Of a DNA stretch of 64,000 nucleotides, positions 1-11,660 are shown in pieces (position 1 is the first letter of the stretch; every line of letters begins with the position of its first letter). The notes beneath the pieces were generated by a model that was not told the origin of the DNA, did no database searches, and worked only from the letters and a program-made list of their open reading frames with translations. The DNA is from Gorsachius magnificus (Eukaryota; Chordata; Aves; Pelecaniformes; Ardeidae). The DNA lies in assembly GCA_034008185.1 (NCBI GenBank), contig CM067081.1, positions 10,415,821 through 10,479,820 of the forward strand. The letters run 5' to 3'. The translations under genes were made by a program, and so were the position numbers.

Positions 1-144
1 GCAGGGCAGGGTAACAAGCTTTCCCTCCTTAGTTTCACAGTCACTGCCACTTGTCCTGCTGCCCCTACCCTCCACTGGAGCATGGACCACAAAGCTGGGA
101 TCATTTGCTTTATGGGTAGCTTATGCTCGGACCTTCTTTGCACT

Positions 145-714
145 TGTCCTGGTTTAACCCCGGCTGGCAACCAAGCACCACACAGCCACTCACTCACTGC
201 CCACCAGTGGGATGGGGGAGAGAATCAGAAGAGGAAAAGTGAGAAAACTCCTGGGTTGAGTTAAAGACAGTTTAATGGGGAAAGCAAAAGCCATGTGTGC
301 AAGCAAAGCAAAGCAAAGCAAGGAATTCATTCACCACTTCCCACGGGCAGGCAGGAGCTCAGCCATCTCCAGGAAAGCAGGGCTCCATCACGCGTAACGG
401 TGACTTGGGAAGACAAACGCCATCACTCCAAACATTCCCCCTCCCTTCTTCTTCCCCCACTCACTTTATATGCTGAGCATGACGCCATATGGTCTGGAAT
501 AGCCCTTGGGCCAGTTGGGGTCAGCTGTCCTGGCTGTGCCCCCTCCCAGCTTCTCGTGCCCCTGGCAGAGCAGGGGAAGCTGAAAAGTCCTTGACTGGTG
601 TAAGCCCTAGACCATCAGGGCTTTATCAACATTCTTCTAGTACTAAACCCAAAACACAGCGCCATACCAGCTACTAGGAAGAAAGTCAACTCTACCCCAG
701 CCAAAACCAGGACT
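145..714 (-). mobile_element. Solo LTR, ERVL-like avian endogenous retrovirus (copy A, TATA-type core)
   Basis: The element lies on the minus strand. Its plus-strand left end reads TGTCCTGGTTTAACC and its right end is CCAAAACCAGGAC, matching the inverted termini of four other copies in this window. No primer-binding site or gag/pol/env follows, so it is a solo LTR left by recombination between two LTRs. The terminal CA is mutated (T at 714). The flanks GCACT and GTACC match at only 3 of 5 bases, so the target duplication is eroded. In LTR sense it has about 235 bp of shared 5' sequence, a private core (plus-strand 277-474) with a TATA box, then ATTAAA and a shared 3' part. It contains short CAAAG tandem repeats near 303-323. 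Assignment to ERVL rests on the 5-bp duplications of sister copies. Confidence 0.9.
464..470 (-). promoter_or_regulatory. Putative TATA box of LTR copy A
   Basis: Read in LTR sense the sequence is CATATAAAG, a good TATA box. It sits just downstream of the shared GTCATGCTC boundary and about 190 bp upstream of the ATTAAA signal. The same TATAAAG occurs at the equivalent place in copy C but not in the other three copies. Activity is inferred only from sequence. Confidence 0.5.
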
Positions 715-1969
715 GTACCATTATCAAAGCCAACTGATAGCAACTCTCTAAGTTTCAGTCTTTTGCTGTGGCCCTCGGATATAATTTGCAGATGTGCTTT
801 TTTGTTTGTTTGTTTGCTATAAAGCTAATTCTGTTGCTGCTGACCCGACCCCCTCTGTTCTGCCAGGAATCCCTCGGTGGCTTCAGCTCAGCCCAGCACT
901 CTCTGATCTTTCTCATAGGGCTTGTATTTCTCTTATGAAATGATGCACTTACTAATAAACATGAGACCTAATTTGAACTTCAAATACTAGGGAAAGAAAC
1001 CATTCCCAGACTGTAAAAGCAAGAGGGGATTAAACAGGGCAGTATCGTAATGGAGCAGAGGCAGGCCTCAATAATTAGAGAGACACGAGGCCTCGGGTGT
1101 CACAGCACAACAGAACAGCATCTCCAGAGGTTGTTTTCCCACACAAAATAGGATGCAGTGTTAATAATAAATGTGAGGCTTAATTAGGATCACAAATACT
1201 GGGAGAAGAAATCAACTCCCAGGCTGTATAATTATAAAAATATTAGAAGCTCAAATACTTAAAAAGTAACAGAAATTGAGGGTTTTTTCCTGACTCACAT
1301 AGGCACAACATACACTGTCAACGAGTGCAGGAGTCCTAATGATTTTTGGTTTATTTGACACTGTCTTGTCTGAGGTTAAATGAAGAGCTTTCAATTACGA
1401 TCATGTTCCTCTTCAGCTCAAAGGACAGAACCAGGCTTCTGCCACAGATGCTGGAACCCACTCGTCAGCATGTGCGTGACACTGGTGAGCAATAACCTTT
1501 CTAGCAAGGTCAGCCATTCTGAAAAGTGGAAAATAAGGCATCTAAAAAGCCAACCCTGCCTAAACCTCGGGGTTTTATTGTAAAATATCTTCTCATATTT
1601 TCACCAATTTCTGATGGTCTGGGTGAAAATCAAAACAAATTTGCAGAGATTTTTGGTGCCCAGAAAGCTTCAAAGAAAACAGTACATGGGAAATTTAGAA
1701 GAGAAGAATTTATGAGGCAAATTTCAAGGCTGATACTTGTAATCAGCAAATGCACATTTTAAATTATGCAGGCATTGATCTACATGTCACTAACAGTTAA
1801 CGCTTGTTTCTGAGAAAGGACTTGTACTCCTACCTTACAAGTGTATTCAAAGCAGTTTTAAAGCAATTCTACTGTTTTTCTCCATCTGCATCGGAACGGC
1901 TGTGGGATGATAAGGAAGGCTTTTGTAAGCAGAGGTAGCAAATGCCTCATGTGCCATAAGCATACAAAG
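715..1969. other. Unique AT-rich sequence, no gene seen
   Basis: No coding region, RNA gene or known repeat was recognised. A short (TTTG)n run lies at 798-816. Open frames here are at most 78 codons and have no recognisable domain. Confidence 0.6.
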
Positions 1970-2560
1970 CAGTCACACTGGGTCAGACCAAAGGTTCACC
2001 TAACTCGTATCTTTTTTCTCATAATAGATCTATTAAGATCATCTCACTGTGGATATCAAAAGAAAAAATACAAAAACACAGTAGGTAGAGGATGATCCTG
2101 CCTCAGTAAATTCTACCAGTCCTGATAATCATTAAACTAAGGACATTTTGAGCTGGCAGTTGTACCTGGCTCATTATTTGTTTTTAAAAAAAACCCCGTG
2201 CTTGGGCCTTTCCTAAGAGAAATTCTCTATTCCTTTTTTATCTATTTTATTTTGGCTTTCACAATATCCCATGGCAGTGAGTTTGACACTTTAACTGTGC
2301 TTTCTGAAGAAAAAATAATCACATTTGGATTAAATCTGTTGTCTCACCATTTCTTTGGATGGTCGCCTTCTTGTATTCAAGGAAATAAACAATAATAATT
2401 CCCTAGTTACCATCACAATTCTATTTAGAGACTTTATAATTGCACCATCCCTCCTTTTTTTCTTTTTTTTTTTTTAAATTTGTAGTGTACTTTGTCCTGA
2501 GGTGGGATGACCAGAACTGCATGACTGCATGCTGTGATGCCAACATACTGAACCCTCTTG
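1970..2560 (-). mobile_element. Ancient CR1 LINE remnant (3' region, minus strand)
   Basis: The plus strand starts with CACTGGGTCAGACCAAAGG, the reverse complement of the 3' end typical of old amniote CR1 copies. Further along, AATATCCCATGGCAGTGAG (about 2263-2281), CCATTTCTTTGG near 2348 and GGGATGACCAGAACTGCA near 2504 follow the same order as the antisense CR1 3' UTR. The copy is heavily diverged, with insertions and AT-rich gaps. No reading frame survives. Both boundaries are approximate. The identification is from memory of the family consensus. Confidence 0.75.
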
Positions 2561-3953
2561 GAAGTGATCAGATAAAGAGCAACCTCTGCTTAGGTGCTGA
2601 TAATAAACAAGGTTGGAAACTGAGCACTGGGCAAGAGCTGGGGTTTTAAAAAGTGCTTAGTATGGCCTATCCCATCTGAGATCAGTAATGATTCCTTACT
2701 CTCTTTTGCATCAGAAAAGGGGAGAAATTGAGCCATAATATCTGAAAATCCAATTCCTCCCCTAAGGTTTTTGTGGGAAGCCAATGAGATAAATGAATCA
2801 TCGTAAAGGCAGGCATAATTTTAATTTCCTACATGAGGCAGTTACTGTCTGAATACACAGTTCATTGCTCATTCTAGTGCTAACCTCACAGGACACTGAG
2901 AAAATTTTCACAAAAGGGGTAAATTTATTGCCTGGAGAGTTAAAAAAGTTCTCGAACTGGAACTGGTTACCAAACCGGAGGAATACACTGAGAACATGGG
3001 AGAATTCTGCGAGAAATCTCTGCAGGACATCTAATGGAATGCTGTCACACTGATATTTTTTAGAGATGCTTGGATCGCTGCCATCAAAAAGGGCCATAAA
3101 TACTTGTTATTGCCTACTGTAGGGGTTTTGCAACCTCAGTGTAATTTTAGCGTGATGTGCCACTGTGGATACTTCAAAAGTGATCAAAGTTTTGGGCCAA
3201 GACTACATATAATTTCATTTTGTCTCCCTTGTTGTTCCACTGGGATGAATTCATGGTGAATTCATACTCTAGGCAGTCGAAAAGCACAGCAAGGAATTGG
3301 CTATGTGTTGCAAGTTGGAAGCCTGCTGTTTCAAACATTAATGAAGGAAACACAGTTCTGCAGCCCATCCCTGGTTTTGTAATTGTAACTGCAAAGACAT
3401 CTGAGTTGATGTGACCAAAATCACAAGCCAGTGCATCTTGAAGCACTATTGTTGTAGAATGTTCCCAGAGAAAAGCAAATTCATGTTTAGAAGCAGCAAA
3501 TATAATTTTTCTTTTTTTTTTTTTTAATGTAGTGAACATTTTCCCTCAAATTACCCTTAATTGAAGCAAAATTTATGGAAGTGAGATCCTTAAGTGAATC
3601 TATTTGCAGTAAAGGTTGTAAGACAGAAAATATCACAAAAGTTATGGGAAGTGCCATACAGGGGCATAAGCTGAAACCAAACATTGGCCAGAATCACTTT
3701 TAAATTAGCAGTGGAATTGTTCCTTATATTTCAGATTTTTCTTGGTGTAAAAGTTCCAAAAGTGTGACATTTCAAAATTGTTGGGGCACCTTGCAGGCAG
3801 GAGCATACTGGAAGTGAACTGGGCATTTTTAAAGGTTAATTATAGAACAACTGTGCTTAAAAATACGGACCTAAATTTTTTTGGTTCTTACATCCCTCCA
3901 TACCCTGTCATCTCTGTGGAAGTGGGGGGGGGGGGAGTCACATCTTATCTTAG
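2561..3953. other. Unrecognised stretch with two adjacent minus-strand open frames
   Basis: Two minus-strand frames of 121 codons (3539-3174) and 99 codons (3097-2798) lie 76 bp apart. Neither shows a domain, signal peptide or motif I recognise. The first begins with a lysine run encoded by a T14 tract, so its start is probably not biological. A T14 tract sits at 3512-3525 and a G12 tract at 3924-3935, just left of an LTR. The pair could be a decayed mobile element, but nothing proves it. Confidence 0.3.
3949..3953. repeat. Left target-site duplication of LTR B (CTTAG)
   Basis: CTTAG immediately precedes the LTR and is repeated exactly at 4533-4537 immediately after it. Confidence 0.9.
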
Positions 3954-4532
3954 TGTCCTGGTTTCGGCTGGGATAGAGTTAATTTTCTTCACAGAAGCTA
4001 GCACAGTGCTGTGCTTTGGATTTAGGACTAGAAGAATGTTAATAACACACTGATGTTTTTAGTTGTTGCCAAGCAGTGCTCAGACTACTCAAGGACTTTT
4101 TGAGCTTCTCCTGCTCGGCCAGGTGCATAACAAGTTGGGAGGGAGCACAGCTAGGACAGCTAACCCAAACTGACCAAAAATCTATTCCATACCATAGAAC
4201 GTCATGCTCGGGGGGGTTAGTCGGTCGGTCGCAGGCAGAGTGGTCGCAGCTCGGGCTGTGTGATCGCGGCTCGGGATGGGCTGGGCATCCGTCAGCGGGT
4301 GGTGAGCAATTGCATTGTGCATCATTTGTCTTGTATATTCTGTATATTCTCTTACCATTATTATTATTATTATTATTATTATTCTCTCTTATTAAACTGT
4401 CTCTATCTCAACCCACGGGTCTTACTTTTATTTTCTTTTTTTCCGATTCTCTCCCCCATCCCGCTGAGGGAGGGGGGGGAGTGAGCGAGCGGCTGCGTGG
4501 TGCTTAGTTGCCAGCCGGGTTAAACCACGACA
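3954..4532 (+). mobile_element. Solo LTR, ERVL-like (copy B, ATT-repeat core) with perfect 5-bp duplication
   Basis: A complete 579-bp LTR running from TGTCCTGGTTTCGGCTGG to AAACCACGACA. It is flanked on both sides by CTTAG (3949-3953 and 4533-4537), a perfect 5-bp target-site duplication that fixes both ends. A 5-bp duplication is characteristic of ERVL-type elements, while ERVK usually gives 6 and ERV1 4. No internal retroviral sequence is present. The core holds CGGT/GGTCG-rich sequence, TATA-like GTATATTC repeats at 4333-4349 and a nine-unit (ATT)n tract. An ATTAAA polyadenylation signal follows. It is the only plus-strand copy of the five. Confidence 0.95.
4391..4396 (+). promoter_or_regulatory. 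LTR polyadenylation signal ATTAAA (copy B)
   Basis: ATTAAA lies right after the (ATT)n tract, and the same hexamer is present at the equivalent place in the other four copies when read in LTR sense. This is the canonical second-most-common polyadenylation hexamer and fits the R region of an LTR. Use is inferred. Confidence 0.5.
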
Positions 4533-4537
4533 CTTAG
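4533..4537. repeat. Right target-site duplication of LTR B (CTTAG)
   Basis: Exact copy of the 5 bases at 3949-3953, directly after the terminal CA of the LTR. Confidence 0.9.
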
Positions 4538-7500
4538 CTCTTTTTATTGTTTCATGCAAAATATGGCCTTAGTGAGAGCAAGGCACTTGTGAAGTTCTAA
4601 AATAGTTTATTAGGTGAGGTAACCCCCCATAAGGTTTACTTGACTGTTTAACACATGTGAGAACTACAGTCTGTTAGTGCTCAGGTTAGTGCTAATTTAT
4701 CTACTGATATAAGTTATTCAAATTTTCCCCTTAGTGAAAAGAGACCTAGACTTTGCTCTGAAATGCAAAGACATGAAAAGGATTTGATGTTTGGTGACCC
4801 TGAGAAGCACCTAAATCCTTTAAAAACTAGCCTTGAAAGTGCTGAAACCTAGGCAATGCAAGAGAGGTGTCTGCCTGACCTGGCTTGCCTCCAGGTGCAG
4901 GATCTTGTACGTGTCCTCGGCAGGGCCTCCCACTTAGCAAAGCCCCTTACCAACAGCTTTGTGGTTTAGAGGTTACACGTAGGATGCTCTATTCTGCTTG
5001 CAAAGACTTGGAAAGCTTCTGGTTTTGTAGAGAATGACCCAACAAGTGGCTGAAGTTCCCCAGTGGGGAGGTGTGCCTACCTCCTTAGACAAATAAAAAC
5101 TCTTCAGAGAAGGCAGTTCTTGTGCATACTGCTATCGTCCTCTCATCACTGGGGTTGGTTTGATTCCCTCAGCTAATTTTGCACAGGGTAGATGAGTTCT
5201 GTCCCCTCCAGGTAAAGCTGCTCTGAAGGTGGCAGGTCTCACAGGCCAGCCCTGTTGGCTGACTCCAGGCTTATGGAGGCTTATGGATATGAATCCAGAC
5301 AGCAATGGATACTTTCCTACACAGAACAGACCGAAAAATGCCTTTAAAATACTTACATTAACCTCAAGGTGTTTGGGTTCCCCATAGTGAAAAGGCCCAG
5401 CTTCTCTAGAAAGATGATTTGAAACACCTAAATTCAAACTTTTTGAGAGAATTGTCCCCTGCACAGCTCTCCATGTCTGTAAAGGTGGTCCAGAGCAATG
5501 ATTCTCTGTATGTCCAAGCTGGTCTTTCTCCTTAGGTTTGTTCATCAGGAATTTCAAGCCCATTGCTACTAAGCAAGCATGCTATGCTTCTCTGTCAGGA
5601 GAGGATCCCAGCTTAACAATCCAGAATGGAGGGAATTTCAATGTCTCTTTATTTCTATTAGTAGTTCTATGTTTCAAACACAGTGAAATGTGAAGAAACG
5701 TAAACAATTGATTCTTTTTAACTTTAAATTAATATAATTCTGGAAGCCATTGAACTATTAAAAGAGCTGTGCATAACTGATGCAAATTATATCAAGGGCA
5801 GTACATTGTATTTATTTTTTATTGCCCTGATATCACACGCACAGGCAAAGATGAGCAGTTGGAGCTAAACACTTATAGATGTAAATACTGTAACGAATGG
5901 AGTCACAGAAGATTCCTTTTCACTTTCAACTGCTCTCCATAAACACACTGGCATTGGTGCTCTAAATGGAAAATTACTTACTCTGTCACGTTATTTGTAC
6001 CCACTCAGGGGACAAAACCTATGAAATTCAGTTTCTTTATCCAGAAAATTTGGCTAAGTAGGTGAAGAAGTGAAGATAGGATCATTCTAACCAGGTGCTT
6101 TACAACACGAAAAGCTGTGCGCGGAGCACCTTGGCAGAAACACTGGGACGGAAACAGAGAAACTGTTTAATAAGGCTGCCTGCTAGAGACATATAATTGC
6201 AACAATGCAGAGACCTTTGGAAAGCAAGGAGGCCAAACCCCGAGCTCTACAGTCATATCACGAAGCAGTTAAAAGTAACAGCATGATCACCTCTAAATAT
6301 AGAAAGCAAAATTGTCTTTCTTTGGGACGCAGCCATGCATTTGGCTTTTGGCTTTTGAATAGCAAAAATGATTCTGAAAAAGCCATGAACTTGGGAGACA
6401 ATATGTACTGTGGATTAGCTGTAACTCTAGCTTATTACAAAGAAAGCCAAAGGTGGTGTTTTTAAAACCATGCATTGTTGAAGTCAACAGGAGCTTTACC
6501 ACTAATTTCTGTAGGAACTGAGAATGTTCAGGCCAACACCAAACACTTTCAAAATCTCCCACTTGCTGTTTATGTTTTGAACAAAACTAATAACATTTCA
6601 GATATCTTTCTGTCATATCCTCCCTTCCACACCTCCCACACTCCCCTCAGCTGGGGGAGAGCAAGAAGAATAAAAACTGACATTATTTTAGTGTAGCCTC
6701 CAAACCATGGAGTTTCGCAGTACTCTATGGCCATAAAAGTCTAGACCCACCGAGGACATGCGATTTCTTTTATGCACTGCAGGGTTGTGAGCTGAGCATT
6801 TAGGAAGCAGGGTTGATTTAAATGAGTAAAATAAAATTAAAACCTCCAGATTTTTCCTTAGCAATCAATAAGTGAATTTCAATTGATATGCTAATGAATA
6901 GAAAAACTATACAAACAGTAGTCATCAGCCACCCCTGATTAAAAAAAAAACCACCAAAATTCATTCAAATCTCACTTCTACCTCTTCTCTAGCAATGTTG
7001 TACTAGTGGTTTAGACTGCTTTTCAAAGGTTAACATGAAGAAAAAGATTAAATACTTGAACCAGAGACTGTACTTTTCATTTTGTAAATAGCAAATAAAG
7101 TAAAGCATTATTATACATAAGAAATTACATAGATTTTCAGAAATCCCTATACACTCTAAATACAGTGGGGCTTCATTGTGTCATACACTGTTACATTCGT
7201 AAATGCTCCGAATGGTTTGCAATAGAAGAGCTGTCCTACTAAAACATATAACCATATGGCTGGGTGAACAGGGTTGCCTCATGTAAGAGGATGATTTTCA
7301 ACCTGTGGTACCTGACACCTTTGGAAATCTGTGACTTCTAAAGAGCCTTCAGAGAGTAGCAAAGAAGTGTGGGACCAGAAATGCTGTTCAGTATTTATCA
7401 CAGAGGTGGTATTTCTGAAGACTCTACAAATGACAGAGCCTGGGAATCTCTGCTTTAAGAACTTGTATAAATGCTTTTCTGGGCTGGAATCTACTTGCAC

Positions 7501-10500
7501 AGCATCTTGCTGAATTAAGCCTCATCTACTAAAACCTGATACAATGACACTTGTTATTTGCTTTGTTTCCATAAACTGATGTGTGCTAGCACGGGGCCAG
7601 TATAGCAGACATGGACTGGATGTGTTCATTTCCATATCAAGTACCCAAGGAGTGGTAGTAAGAGGCTGTTACAGAAGCTTTGTGTTTACTGGCAGTACAA
7701 GACGAAACAAACATTTATAGGGCTAGGAAGAATATTCACATACATTACAAGATTTTTTAGAACTAATTAAAAAGCTTCTGATCCTGGGAGAAGCTTCAAA
7801 CTTCAAGGTGAAATTAAGTCAAATTGTGCTTAGGAAACTCTTTGTTCATCTTTTACAGTTGTCAGATTCTTGATATTTTTTTTGCTTGTTTCCCAGGAGC
7901 ACCTGGACCTGGCTGGCACTGGAGCCAGAGGGCTGGCCTAATTCTCAAGCAGTCTAGTCCTCAGGTGGAGTTGCTGTGTTTCAATGAACAACTTTAAGTG
8001 GCTGGGCAGATAGATCAGAGCCACTATTCACCCATTTTTATGTATTGGCGTTTAGGAAACATTTTGATACAGTAGACAAAGTTCATAGTCAAAAGAATTG
8101 AGATTCATCTGAGAAATGTAGATACTTATGGTGTAAGGGTCTACATCTGCACGTATCATCTAAAGTAATTTTAATCAATGGGAAAAAGGCAATTTGTAGA
8201 GCAATTCTCCATACCCTGCTCTACATGCTTAAAGTGGGTCAGAGGCATTGAACCCTAACGAGCCTATTACTCACTGTGAGGTTAAAAGGGTGTCAGGGTG
8301 ACTCTCAAATGCATCCCACCCACACTGGAATATGGCTTGCACAGAAAGCAAAGAGGGAATGGAAATTTATATGCAAATATATAAATCTAATTGTAGTTAC
8401 TAATATCCAACAATAGAGACAACTAGAAGCGCAGATCTCAGTGCCTCAGTCAGTCTTCATCAATGGCTAGGATATATGTACCAGATTCTCCCTCACCTCC
8501 TTTCAGTATGATTTTATGCATTTTTAAAAAAACTTCAATTACAGTCGCTGCAGGAAGCAGGCATCAGGAGTGAACAGTCTTTGGGTGTGACCTACTACAG
8601 TCATTTCCACACCAGGGGTGTGAAGACAAAAAGTCTCTGACTTGTCATTACCTTACACTCAACAAGGAAAGTTCAAAGTGTGACTTCCTTATATAAGCAC
8701 AAAATAAGAAACATACTTTCCTATTTATTGCAATACAGAGAAATCAAACCCACAGTAACCTCCTTCTTCACACATACACCTGCAAACAGATAATCTGCAG
8801 CAGCTTGCAAATTCAGCCATCTGTTTAGGGGTTAGAGTGTGCCTGTAGGAGGCTGCATTGCATGAAGTCTAGATCCAGAAGGCAGCTGATTGCAGAAGCA
8901 ATTCATCTCTGTTTTCCTCTTGCCTCTGGAGCGGGTGTTTGCTGCTGACCTACAGCTGTAGGGAGTTACCACCAAACGTCATGCTGGCACAGCAGTCCTG
9001 ACAGGCAGGGGGACAACACAGAGTCAATGCTTGGCAGTTACGCTCTTCCTTCGCCGAAGGGAAAGACAGACAAAAAGTGGGAAAGAGCAGCCAGAAGGCC
9101 TGATTATCAGAACTGACAGACAAGATATGGCAGAAGTTCCCACTGGTTGGTTTTTTGGCTGAATTTGCGTTTGCTAAGACATTGCATGCTGGATGTTTGT
9201 TTGTATGGAAACCAGAGGGCCAATATGGGCCCATGCACACACTTTCAATACAGGTTTTAGCAGTTTGAATTGAATTCTGTTACAGTTTGGGTCCCAAAGC
9301 TTTTGTTATTCCTATTTGAACTCCAGACAAAATCTAGTCTTTTCTGGTCCAAGTAACCATCTAAATTCCTAGCATTCAATAAACTGTATAAGCAGTGAGA
9401 AAAGTCAAGCCGATGTGTCTTTGGAGCACTGGGGGCTTAAGGTGAAGAAGTTCATATTTTTAGAGTCATTCTCCCCATCCAGTGCCCTGGTGATCTGAGT
9501 TTTGTTGAAATGGGAGTGCGGGGGAGTCATATAAATTTATTACTCGTTAACATCCTAAGGAAAGCAGTCTCTTTGTCATATGTTCTTTTAAGGAATATTT
9601 TCAGATTATGCCACTCTTCCCCACTGTTGTAACCAGTCTAAAGTATCCCCATTCAGCTGTGAATGGTATTTCACTCAAACCCTCTCCGTTTACTATGCCA
9701 GTTAATTTTTCCCAGCACAGTTGCCTGCAGAGATGACCCTTGATTTCAGACTTTCTCCCAAACACAAACACAGCTGGATGTCAAAAGAAATCAGCCCCAA
9801 ACAATATCTAACACATATTTGAAACCCCTACATATTTTGGCTTGCATTTTGATGCCAGTCTCCACATCAGACCAAACAACATTTTAAGAAAACAGCAGTA
9901 CTGAATGACAGAATCATATTTCACTCACAGTGGGACATGCTGGGTTGTTTTTTTTTTCCTTTAAATATATTCTCCAACCCTCTGTATGTAATATTTGATA
10001 AACCACTAAAAATATCCACTAGAAATATTTTCCAAGGGATAGGACTATTGTTTAATTCAAGAACTAAACAATGCAGCTTCTCTCAAGTTATTTCTTTGGT
10101 TAATTAACTTAACAAAGTAATTGAGCTAACTTGTTCCATTTTCTTTTCAGTTTTAATAGGACAATTTCTACTGATTTTTCTGTCTTTTGAATCAGTACCC
10201 AAACTCTAACCTAAGCCCTTTCAAAACAGATACTAAAAGATGAGACTGCATAGTGAGTTAGTCTGAATGGGTATCTCTCCAGAGAGAGATCTTACAGATC
10301 TTAAAGGCCACAGAAGCATTGGTTGGACCAAGAGAAGCCTATATTTAACCTTGGAATTGCAAGTTTGGATTCCACCTTCCACTGTGCGTGTTCAACTCCC
10401 CTGGCCCTATTCCCAAGAGTAAACTAAGAAAACCCCAAAAGTCTCTTTTTTTGATTTACTGTGGGAATATGTTCATCTCTTCAAATTTACTACCTACCAC

Positions 10501-11309
10501 TGGAATAACTTGATGGCTGTCACTGTAGCTTCACATATCTTTCCTTAATGTTTTTCTGTAGTGGAGAACATATAAAGTTACCTCCTGAATCATCAGTGTC
10601 ACCTCCATGATGCGGTGAGCACAAACAGAATATGATCTCTGGGCAGGAGCCCTGTTTGCCTTAGTGAAGTCCCGTGCCTCCATTCCTCTCCCAAAAGGCT
10701 CTTCCAGAATATAATGCTTATCATCCTTCTGTTTTCAGGCATAAGTGTATTCATGGCCTGTTTATTCCTGCTTTCTCTTGAACTGGTGGTTCTCTCACTT
10801 CACTGATATTTAAATCCCTGGCCAGGTTTTTGTCTGCTAAGGTGAACAAAATGAGGTCCTTTAATCTCCTGTCATGAGAAGGGGGTCTCCCTACTTTCAA
10901 TGAATGTATTAGCCCTGATCCCACATGGTCAAAAGTAATTGCATTTTTTGGATTCTAGATGAGTTCTCAGCAAGCCCTTTTACAATGTTTTAAACATGCT
11001 TTCTCTACAGGCAATTCTTCAGGTGATGCGCCCTTGGATGCCCTCTGTCTGTTTGCATGGTAGAATCACACCAGCAATTCACAGTCCCTGCTGTGTCCTT
11101 TGCCTTTTGTGATGACCCCTCAGCTCACAGCAAAAGCTCTGATTAGTCCAGTTCTTTGCAACACCCAGGTTTCCTTTCTGTGAGATATTATGCTTTTTCC
11201 TCTGACCAAAAGGTGTCTTCCAACTCTGAGCTATTATTGCATTCACACTTTTGTATTATGCTCAATAATGATCATTTTAAGGAGGGCTTAAGTCTAAATT
11301 GTAATGAAT
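4538..11309. other. Long unrecognised stretch, no supported gene
   Basis: I see no gene, RNA gene or clear mobile element in these 6.8 kb. The longest frame is 143 codons on the minus strand (5563-5132). It has a fair Kozak context (G at -3, G at +4) but no recognisable domain, so I do not call it a gene. GTTGAAGTCAACAGGAGC at 6478-6495 resembles a motif common in old amniote repeats, but it is too short to classify. Confidence 0.5.
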
Positions 11310-11660
11310 TCTACTGGTAACCTTCCCCCAGATGAACAGTTCCCCTTTCATGGACAACTAATTCCCATTTATATAACTAATTGTTATTTGCACTTTCACC
11401 TGTACTTTAGCCTCTTTACAATTTCTACTTTCTCCAGATAAAATAATTTTTCTTGCTGTACTGAATCAAAGGATTCACCAAAGTCCAAATCTTCAGAGGC
11501 ACTCTTTTTTGTTTAGAAAAGCAAAAGTCTCTAGTAGGCTAATCTGATGCAATCTTCTTTTAGCAATGTTTGAGCTTCCATGTTATCTCCATGCCTTATT
11601 TTTGTTCTTCATCCAAGATTTGGTCAACACCCTCTGTATATTATAGTCAAGAGATCATCT
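11310..11660 (-). mobile_element. Ancient LINE (CR1/L3-like) reverse-transcriptase remnant
   Basis: On the minus strand the bases around 11500-11462 translate to DLDFGESFDSV. This corresponds to the family's motif A (LDFSKAFDTV), the first catalytic-aspartate box of non-LTR reverse transcriptases. Flanking plus-strand text near 11310-11450 loosely follows the antisense consensus of old amniote CR1/L3 elements. The frame is broken on both sides and no YADD box was found where expected. The limits are approximate, and L2 is an alternative family. Confidence 0.5.

Noticed and set aside
4076..4507. 143-codon frame with leucine-rich tail
   Set aside because: It lies inside LTR B. The leucine run is a translation of the (ATT)n tract. 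The mirrored frames in copies D and E have the same cause.
5132..5563. 143-codon minus-strand frame with fair Kozak context
   Set aside because: No domain, no repeat match, no flanking splice or polyadenylation evidence, and a length within chance for 64 kb. Recorded only as an open frame.
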